Assembly: GCA_050115915.1 (NCBI GenBank)
Contig: JASFPP010000139.1
Location: 1-11,006, forward strand
Direction of reading: 5' to 3'
Source: WTAW01 sp050115915
GTDB taxonomy: Bacteria; Acidobacteriota; Aminicenantia; Aminicenantales; Aminicenantaceae
DNA: 11,006 nt
This document shows positions 1-5,283 of this stretch, in pieces. The notes under the pieces are model-generated. The model did not search any database. It was not told the DNA's origin and saw nothing but the letters and a program-made list of their open reading frames with translations. Numbering within the stretch: the first letter of the stretch is position 1; each line of letters opens with the position of its first letter. Both the position numbers and the translations under genes were made by a program.

Positions 1-57
1 TAACTTAAGGCCTTTTCGTATATCCATTTAAATGATTTAGGAAAAAAGGAGCGAATA

Positions 58-459
58 ATGAGAATGAACTCAAGACTTACATTAATTTTGACAGTTGGAT
101 TGTTTGTGTCGTTGAGCCTCTTCGGAAAGAAACCGGCAGATAACACAGGAACCTGGGTAGGATCGGCCACTCTCGAAGGAATGGGTGATCCCAATGAACT
201 CACACTGGTCCTCGAACTCAAAGATGGGAAACTAACAGGTCACATGTCCGACCAATTTGAAACCATGACCGAATCCCCAATCAGTGATGTTGAGCTGGGA
301 GAAGGAACCTTTAAGTTTTCGACCTACGCCATAGGCCCAGGTGGGGGGAATTTAACTTTAATCTTTAAGATGAAGGTAGATGGAGATTCCATGAGCGGGA
401 TACTCGAAGTCCCTGATATGGGTGTGAATGGCGAATGGGAGGCGACCAAACAAAAATAA
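58..459 (+). CDS. Small exported beta-rich protein of unknown function
   Basis: I do not recognise a named family. The 133-residue product starts with a basic stretch and a hydrophobic segment (about residues 6-22, ending near SLFGKK), which looks like a signal peptide or membrane anchor. The rest alternates short hydrophobic strands with turns: TGTWVG near residue 30, LTLVLELKDGKLTG near 48-61, LIFKMKVDGDSMSGIL near 101-116 and a closing NGEWEA. Repeated 'k.g.ltG' and 'dgd.m.G' hairpins and tryptophans at both ends suggest one small antiparallel beta-barrel or lipocalin-like fold, as in many secreted proteins of Acidobacteria-like genomes. An AGGAG sequence about 7 bases before ATG 58 supports this start; a second in-frame ATG at 64 is possible. 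The isomerase gene follows 86 bases later on the same strand. Gene reality is fairly sure; function is unknown. Confidence 0.75.
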   Translation: MRMNSRLTLILTVGLFVSLSLFGKKPADNTGTWVGSATLEGMGDPNELTLVLELKDGKLTGHMSDQFETMTESPISDVELGEGTFKFSTYAIGPGGGNLTLIFKMKVDGDSMSGILEVPDMGVNGEWEATKQK

Positions 460-545
460 TATCAGTGTTGAAATCTTCCTTTTAAATGAATATCGTAAAT
501 CCGATTGAATGATTAAGACTCGTTTCTTATAAAATCGAGGGGCAC

Positions 546-1133
546 ATGAAATTATTAATGAGAGTATTATTTATTGGCGCAATTTTTTCGATTTCACTAT
601 GGGAATGTGAAACTGAAAATCCAAAAGTATTGATCAAAACAGAACTGGGTGATATCAAAGTCGAAATCTACATAAACGAGGCTCCCATAACCGCGTCCAA
701 CTTCCTTAAGTATGTCGATGAGAAGCTTTTTGATAGAGGCTCTTTTTACAGAATTGTGACCATGGACAACCAACCCAACAACGATGTGAAGATCGAGGTC
801 ATCCAGGGAGGATTGGGTTTTGGAGAGAGTGAAAAGAGATTCCCTCCAATTGAGCATGAGACGACAGATAAGACAGGCATCAAGCACAGAGACGGGGTGA
901 TCTCGATGGCGAGGAATAATCCGGGTTCAGCATCCTCGGAGATATTCATCTGCATCAATGACCAGCCGGAGTTGGATTTTGGTGGCAAACGAAATCCTGA
1001 TGGACAGGGTTTTGCTGCATTTGGAAAAGTTATCGCAGGAATGGATGTTGTCCGAAAAATCCAACAGCATCCCGCAGAGGGCCAGATGCTCAATCCTAAG
1101 ATAATGATCCACTCAATATTCAGAGTCGAATAG
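546..1133 (+). CDS. Exported cyclophilin-type peptidyl-prolyl cis-trans isomerase
   Basis: This is a cyclophilin that would catalyse cis-trans isomerisation of X-Pro bonds during folding of envelope proteins. Residues 1-18 form a short basic and hydrophobic signal-like segment. A cysteine at 21 follows LWE, which is a poor lipobox, so lipid attachment is doubtful. The cyclophilin domain covers about 27-195. It holds FYRIV (67-71, with Arg69 matching the catalytic arginine), QGG (87-89), MARNNPGSASSEIF (121-134), LDFGGKRNPDGQGFAAFG (143-160) and GMDVVRKI (165-172). Compared with human CypA, the Gln of the 'SQFF' motif is Glu132 and the drug-binding Trp position is Glu142; both are common in bacterial members. 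The length of 195 residues is normal for an exported single-domain cyclophilin. A GAGGGG sequence (537-542) precedes ATG 546. The TAG stop directly abuts a REP-like repeat. Confidence 0.9.
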   Translation: MKLLMRVLFIGAIFSISLWECETENPKVLIKTELGDIKVEIYINEAPITASNFLKYVDEKLFDRGSFYRIVTMDNQPNNDVKIEVIQGGLGFGESEKRFPPIEHETTDKTGIKHRDGVISMARNNPGSASSEIFICINDQPELDFGGKRNPDGQGFAAFGKVIAGMDVVRKIQQHPAEGQMLNPKIMIHSIFRVE

Positions 1134-1193
1134 AAAATAGGTGCCAGGTCCACTTTTTTTCTACCCCTGGAAATAGGTGCCTGACCCCTATTT
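1134..1193. repeat. REP-like 60-bp palindromic element, copy 1
   Basis: This intergenic element lies between the stop of the isomerase gene and the end of the convergent symporter gene. It holds two hairpins. CCAGG (1144-1148) pairs with CCTGG (1166-1170) around a T-rich loop, and AAATAGG (1171-1177) pairs with CCTATTT (1187-1193). The reverse complement of 8595-8654 matches it at 54 of 60 positions without gaps, by hand alignment. The symporter's stop codon (complement of CTA at 1188-1190) lies inside the last arm. It resembles the REP-type elements that some genomes mobilise with TnpA-REP (RAYT) transposases, but no such transposase is in this window. It could also act as a bidirectional transcription end between the convergent genes, though it lacks a classical hairpin followed by a T-tract. 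Confidence 0.85.
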
Positions 1194-2417
1194 GTTTTCG
1201 GAGCGGGAGACGATGACAGTTCCGACCATGTCGCCCATGATGTTGGAGGTCGTGATGCCCATGTCGATCAGCCGGTAAATCCCCCCAACAATGACAGCGA
1301 TCTCAGGCGGAAGATGGAAGGCCTTCACAAATATGAGGGCCATAACGATGCCTCCTCCGGGAATTCCTCCCACTCCAGTTGTGAGCAGAATGCCGAAGAG
1401 CACCACCGTCACCTGAGAGGCGAGGCTGAATTCGATCCCCGCTGCCTGCGCCGTAAACACAAGAACAGCGGCCAACATTGCGGCTGTGCCGTCCTTGTTG
1501 AGTTGTGCACCCAAGGGCAATGTGAAGGAATAGATGCTTCGTGGTAGTTTTGCTCTTTCTTCAGCGACCTCCAATCCAACTGTAAGACTTGCCAGGCTAC
1601 TGCAGGTTGCAACAGTCGTTGCATAGAGCGGGGCCGTTTCTTTGAGAAATATGAGCGGGGATTTTCGAGCCAGCAATGGAAGCAGGATCATATAGAGCAC
1701 GATCATAAAGAATATAGCACCATAAACGCCTCCGATAAAAACTGCCAAAGGCCCAAAAACAGCCGTGCCGTATTGACCGATTGTGCTCGCCATCAAGGCC
1801 CCAATTCCGATGGGGCCGAAATACATCAGAACGATCACTAATTGACGAAACAACCGTGCCAGCACATCGAATATTTTTTGCAGTGGCTCTCGGTACTGAT
1901 TGGGGAGCATGAGCGCTGCCACTCCCAAAAGAACGGCAAACACAACGACCTGGATGATCTGCCCAGAGCTAAAAGACTGAAAAATATTCTCCGGCACAAG
2001 GTTGAGAAAAATATCCGCGACTTTGGGGATCTCCCCGATGTCCTTTTCCACCTGGCCCGTCAACTTTATTCCTACGCCAGGCTTAAGCACACTCATCCAA
2101 ACAATCCCCAATATCATAGCCATCGCTGTTGTCAGAAAGAAGTAAACAAAGATTTTTAAAGAGATCCGCCCCAAACGGCGAACATCCGTCAGGCTCGTCA
2201 TGCCCGCCAAAAGATTGAAAAAAATGAGAGGGAAGGCTGCCATCATGAGGAGGCGAATAAAAAGATCGCCCAATGGCTGAACGACTGTCGCTCGCTCTCC
2301 AAACACAATCCCGGCCGCAACACCGATCACCATAAAGATGAGGATTTTTGTTCCCAAGGAAAGCTTCCGGTATCGCTTGTAGAGCGCGGCCGGCGATAAA
2401 TTCTTTCGTTCCGTCAT
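1188..2417 (-). CDS. Dicarboxylate/amino acid:cation symporter family (SDF/DAACS) protein with altered binding site
   Basis: This 409-residue inner-membrane protein belongs to the glutamate-transporter (GltPh/SLC1-like) family, which couples uptake of amino acids or dicarboxylates to Na+ or H+. Hydrophobic segments run throughout. The family landmarks are the HP1 serine-rich tip TCSSLASLTV (271-280), LPLGAQLNKDGTAA (300-313), the HP2 tip GVGGIPGGGIVM (348-359) and the TM8 stretch DMGITTSNIMGD (385-396). TM8 aligns without gaps to GltPh 394-405, so Asp385, Asn392 and Asp396 are kept while Ile388 replaces Arg397, the arginine that holds the substrate side-chain carboxylate. Lys308 replaces the methionine of NMDGT, which takes part in Na+ coupling. 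A neutral substrate is therefore more likely than glutamate, aspartate or C4-dicarboxylates. The C-terminus stops right after SRSENK, with the stop codon inside a REP-like repeat. The SD is weak: AAAGGTGA about 10 bases upstream. Family is sure; substrate is not. Confidence 0.92.
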   Translation of the reverse strand: MTERKNLSPAALYKRYRKLSLGTKILIFMVIGVAAGIVFGERATVVQPLGDLFIRLLMMAAFPLIFFNLLAGMTSLTDVRRLGRISLKIFVYFFLTTAMAMILGIVWMSVLKPGVGIKLTGQVEKDIGEIPKVADIFLNLVPENIFQSFSSGQIIQVVVFAVLLGVAALMLPNQYREPLQKIFDVLARLFRQLVIVLMYFGPIGIGALMASTIGQYGTAVFGPLAVFIGGVYGAIFFMIVLYMILLPLLARKSPLIFLKETAPLYATTVATCSSLASLTVGLEVAEERAKLPRSIYSFTLPLGAQLNKDGTAAMLAAVLVFTAQAAGIEFSLASQVTVVLFGILLTTGVGGIPGGGIVMALIFVKAFHLPPEIAVIVGGIYRLIDMGITTSNIMGDMVGTVIVSRSENK

Positions 2418-2505
2418 TTCTGACCTGTCACCTTTGGGCTGTTTTTATCAGTATTTTTTCTCATTCCATTTTTCTCAAGCCGAGAGTATATTGAGTTTTC
2501 TGTGA

Positions 2506-4131
2506 TCACTCCTCCAAACCTAAATACTTATAGGTCTTTTCGAGTAAGATCTTATAATAATCTGCATAATTTTCTCTTGTAAGCGGAATATACTCTTTGA
2601 CTTTCGCGGGGTTTCCCTCCAATATCTCCCCGTTCGGGCGGATGGTGTGCCCTATAGACCACATGTAACGCACCACAGGTTTTTTACTCAGCGGGAAAAC
2701 AAGGACCTCATCCCACTCCCATGTGTTGCTGTAGCCTCCCGCCGGCATCCCGATCGTGTGGCCGAGGTCGTTATCAACGACGATCGCAGCGAACTGATCG
2801 AGATGGGATCCTCCATAAGGGCTGAACCAGCAGACAAGCGGCCCTTTAAAATGAACCTCAGCCGGATTTATCAACCCATCCGAATGCTTGGGGAGATGCG
2901 CCAATTTAAAGGGCACATTGTTCGAATAGTCCTGGCCGGCGCCTAATCCCTTCCTCACATCATCCTCCAGCCATTCCATAAGCCATGTCCCATCGTCAAT
3001 TGTTTCCGCCACACCGCTGTCAAGAATTGTCCTCCGTTCATATTGTTTTCTCTTTTGATCGATAAATACAGGAATGATATCGCTCAACTTCAGGTTTCCG
3101 AAAGTCGTTTTAAAGGGTTTGGGAGACAACCGCTGGATCGCATACGCTCCCTTGGATCCGCCCCTGCTGCGCGTTCCATCGAAGATAACAGCATGATCCA
3201 GGAGTTTGTGTTCGGCCGCATAATCCATCAGCCGGTCCATGTCTTTGACCAGATCCTCCCTGAATCCATACCAATCGAGCAAGAGGATCTTTTTATTCCC
3301 ACTGCCTTTGTAGAGGTTATATGTCTGAGTGGAAAAGAGAAGATCAAGGCCGGGATAGTGCTGTTCGCCGATTCCCATCCAATCAATTTTTTCCGGAGAC
3401 AAGTAGGGTAAAACGATCGAGTAACGCCGGCCGTCTTTCTTTTCAAGAGAAAAGGCGATCGTTTCACGATAAAAATCCGGGGGAAACTGATTGCTCTTCT
3501 GCGGGATCCACTGGGCGAACTTCCACCAGAATCCTTCAATCGTTGAGTAGCGGTGGTAGGGCTCCTTGGCCTTTCTGTATTCTTCGATCCCTTGGTCGTT
3601 TATGGCCATCAACTTGTCGCCGATCTCAGGGATATCGCCTTCCCAATATTCCTCGATATTTTCGGCCATGTCGCTCACAAAGACAAAGTAATGACCAGGC
3701 TTTCCATAATCTACAGAAAACCGGATGGGAGCGTGGGAAATCGGCTCAGGTTCTCCAAGATTCCTATCCTTCGAAATCCCTGCTGTCTGAGGAAGAGTGA
3801 TCCCTCCTTTGACGAGGCTGATGTTGAGGTGCCGGTCCTTACGGGCATTGCTGATCTTCAATAGCGCATAGAACAGCTTTTCATCGGTGTCCGCAGCGAT
3901 CAATTCGTCCCTGTATTTCTCCATCTCTTTGATGACATCCAAGTGAAGAGTATGGTTCTTAACGGGAGAAAAGGACTCCCGCTCGAGGGTTTTCGCTAAT
4001 ATATAATCGAAAAGAGCGGCCCTGTCCTCACGCAAATCCACATTTGTTGCATGTGCAATCAAAACATTGCTAAAAAACAACAAAACAACAAGAGTAAAAC
4101 AAAGCTTACAAATAACATTCGTCTTAGACAT
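2506..4131 (-). CDS. Exported S41-like (C-terminal processing/tricorn-type) peptidase, divergent
   Basis: The 541-residue product has a clear signal peptide (about 1-28, ending IAHA). Its plan fits the S41 clan. A helical N-terminal part with ALLKISNARKDRHLNIS (89-105) recalls the 'L.D.HT' region. A PDZ-like piece GDKLMAIND (171-179) follows. KILLLDWYGF (281-290) and HAVIFDGTRSRGGSKGAY (313-330) correspond to the 'DlRgNgGG' strand. SPYGGSHLDQFAAIVVDNDLG (437-457) lies where S41 enzymes carry the nucleophile, followed by a C-terminal IGMPAGGYSN and IRPNGEILEG (498-506). The likely nucleophile is Ser442, with Asp445 where the family usually has Glu. I see no clear Ser-Lys dyad lysine about 25 residues later, so a tricorn-like mechanism or loss of activity is possible. 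An AAAGGA sequence sits about 9 bases before ATG 4131. It lies 49 bases downstream of the aminotransferase remnant and may be transcribed with it. Confidence 0.75.
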   Translation of the reverse strand: MSKTNVICKLCFTLVVLLFFSNVLIAHATNVDLREDRAALFDYILAKTLERESFSPVKNHTLHLDVIKEMEKYRDELIAADTDEKLFYALLKISNARKDRHLNISLVKGGITLPQTAGISKDRNLGEPEPISHAPIRFSVDYGKPGHYFVFVSDMAENIEEYWEGDIPEIGDKLMAINDQGIEEYRKAKEPYHRYSTIEGFWWKFAQWIPQKSNQFPPDFYRETIAFSLEKKDGRRYSIVLPYLSPEKIDWMGIGEQHYPGLDLLFSTQTYNLYKGSGNKKILLLDWYGFREDLVKDMDRLMDYAAEHKLLDHAVIFDGTRSRGGSKGAYAIQRLSPKPFKTTFGNLKLSDIIPVFIDQKRKQYERRTILDSGVAETIDDGTWLMEWLEDDVRKGLGAGQDYSNNVPFKLAHLPKHSDGLINPAEVHFKGPLVCWFSPYGGSHLDQFAAIVVDNDLGHTIGMPAGGYSNTWEWDEVLVFPLSKKPVVRYMWSIGHTIRPNGEILEGNPAKVKEYIPLTRENYADYYKILLEKTYKYLGLEE

Positions 4132-4180
4132 AGTGGCATCCTTTTAAAATGATTTTTAATGATATTCTAACCTATTCAAT

Positions 4181-4627
4181 TTATGTCAGGCTCTTCTTGA
4201 GCCGCGAAAGCCCGGTCCGGAGATCGTCCCATGATCGGACGCAGGTCATCCTCATGAATCCTTCCCCACTCGGTCCGAATGCCGAGCCCGGTATCAGAGC
4301 GACGTGCTGCTCCTCGAGAAGCCTCTCTCCGAATTCCACAGACGTTTCTCCCGTTTCAGAGATGTCAATCCAGGCGTAGAACCCCCCTTCCGGTGTATCG
4401 CATGATAGCTTGGGGATAGTGTTGATCTCCGAGGCCGCATACAGACAGCGCTTTTCCCAGTCCTTCCATATGGATTTGAGCGCTGATGAGGGGGTATTCT
4501 CCACCGCCCGCCCTGCAGAGAAGTCAATGACAGACACACCCTGGCGCCTCATTTCTGTGACTCTATCCGCGATCGACACCGTGGCCGAAGGAGGCGTCTC
4601 GAGGACTTTTTTCGAGATGAAACCCAT
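4181..4627 (-). pseudogene. Class I/II (AspC-type) PLP aminotransferase remnant, middle deleted in frame
   Basis: The 148 residues join two parts of a fold-type I aminotransferase that are normally far apart. Residues 1-47 match the family's N-terminus (ISKKVLETPPSATVSIADRV, then VIDFSAGR near 33-40). Residues from about 55 match the C-terminal domain: WEKR, then TPEGGFYAWID (78-88), LIPGSAFG (111-118) and GFMRMTCV (123-130), where Arg126 corresponds to the carboxylate-binding arginine. Family members are usually about 390-400 residues, so roughly 240 residues are missing, including the PLP-binding lysine, the cofactor-contacting Asp and Tyr, and most of the large domain. It cannot act as an aminotransferase. 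The junction falls at about 4463-4489. The frame is open across the join, and an AGAAGG SD and promoter-like sequence remain upstream, so a short protein could still be made. Misassembly is the alternative. Confidence 0.8.
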
Positions 4628-4671
4628 AATGACCTTCTTTCGCAGAGATTAGTAATGCTTTTACGGCTGTG

Positions 4672-4700
4672 AATTTATCATTGGCGGTCTATTTAGTCAA
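4672..4700 (-). promoter_or_regulatory. Candidate sigma70-type promoter for the minus-strand genes
   Basis: On the minus strand a TTGACT -35 (complement of 4695-4700) and a TAAATT -10 (complement of 4672-4677) are separated by 17 bases. Transcription would start near 4665, about 38 bases before the start codon of the aminotransferase remnant, and could continue into the S41-like gene 49 bases beyond it. The -35 is good and the -10 matches only 4 of 6 consensus positions. Confidence 0.4.
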
Positions 4701-4785
4701 CGCCATTAAGGTCCATCTCCCAAGAGCTCATTTTTCGTCAAGAATTTCAATCCTATGTTAAATCGATTCTCATCTTAAATAACAG

Positions 4786-4814
4786 TTGCTAAAAAAGCAC
4801 CGGATGTTTAGAAT
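4786..4814 (+). promoter_or_regulatory. Candidate sigma70-type promoter giving a leaderless PilZ mRNA
   Basis: TTGCTA (4786-4791) and TAGAAT (4809-4814) are separated by exactly 17 bases. The expected transcription start, about 7 bases past the -10, falls at 4821-4822, on the ATG of the PilZ gene. This fits the absence of any SD sequence in front of that gene. Confidence 0.55.
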
Positions 4815-4821
4815 ATAAGTA

Positions 4822-5169
4822 ATGACTTTGGATAGGCGAAGGGATTTAAGGATAGTAGAGGAAAATCAAATATCCTTCAGTGTGTCTCCCGATGAAGAAT
4901 CACCCATGAATAGAAGGATGGCCCGCTGCCTGACCCGCAATATCTCCCGGAACGGTGCCATGATCTGTACCGATACATTCCTTCCTGAGGGATCGATGCT
5001 GACTCTTGAGCTCTTCTTGGGGAGACCTTACGATGTGATAACTTTGGTTGGGGAAGTGAGGTGGATCAAAAGCCTTCCTGGGGACCAAGAGTTCGAGGCA
5101 GGAATTGAATTCACAGACATTCCCCCAGGGGGCGCAGTCACACTCATCACTTATCTCCTCGATCATTGA
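4822..5169 (+). CDS. PilZ-domain protein, probable cyclic di-GMP receptor
   Basis: This 115-residue cytoplasmic protein is a stand-alone PilZ domain, a fold that binds the second messenger cyclic di-GMP and controls motility, exopolysaccharide or other outputs through a partner. The two binding motifs are present. RxxxR is at Arg6-Arg10 in DRRRDLR, and NxSxxG is at residues 40-45 (NISRNG). Beta strands follow (AMICT, LTLELFLG, VITLVGEVRWI, EFEAGIEFTDI), typical of the PilZ barrel. The start is well fixed: an in-frame TAA at 4816-4818 lies just upstream, and later ATGs would remove the RxxxR motif. No SD is present, and a promoter -10 ends 8 bases before the ATG, suggesting a leaderless message. 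The gene diverges from the aminotransferase remnant; its output partner is not evident from the neighbours. Confidence 0.88.
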   Translation: MTLDRRRDLRIVEENQISFSVSPDEESPMNRRMARCLTRNISRNGAMICTDTFLPEGSMLTLELFLGRPYDVITLVGEVRWIKSLPGDQEFEAGIEFTDIPPGGAVTLITYLLDH

Positions 5170-5224
5170 TCCTGGATATACTCCTTAGTTTTAACCATCG
5201 AGCAGAATAATCCACGTTAAATCG

Positions 5225-5253
5225 TTAACATTTAAGTTTTCATTTTTTATAAT
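5225..5253 (+). promoter_or_regulatory. Strong sigma70-type promoter for the S9 peptidase gene
   Basis: TTAACA (5225-5230) and a perfect TATAAT (5248-5253) are separated by 17 bases. Transcription would begin near 5260 and leave a leader of about 24 bases carrying the AAGGAG ribosome site. This suggests the S9 peptidase and the following amidohydrolase form their own unit, separate from PilZ. Confidence 0.65.
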
Positions 5254-5271
5254 TGTATCCACTTTGTCTTG

Positions 5272-5277
5272 AAGGAG
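5272..5277 (+). promoter_or_regulatory. Ribosome binding site deciding the S9 peptidase start
   Basis: AAGGAG sits 6 bases before ATG 5284. An upstream in-frame TTG at 5269 would place this SD inside the coding region and has none of its own, so ATG 5284 is preferred. Confidence 0.8.
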
Positions 5278-5283
5278 AAGTCT

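Noticed and set aside
528..533. TATAAA as a promoter -10 for the isomerase gene
   Set aside because: It is only 12 bases from the ATG and has no matching -35; a start there would cut off the SD.
1134..1193. Copy 1 repeat as a classical Rho-independent terminator
   Set aside because: The T7 run is in a loop rather than after a GC-rich stem, and the second stem is A/T-rich with a long loop. Its recurrence at 8595 fits a repeat element better.
3321..3800. 159-codon open frame on the plus strand
   Set aside because: It is fully antisense to the S41-like gene. Its product is rich in Ser and Arg, typical of a shadow frame.
5269..5283. Upstream TTG start for the S9 peptidase
   Set aside because: The AAGGAG ribosome site lies inside this extension and is ideally spaced for ATG 5284.
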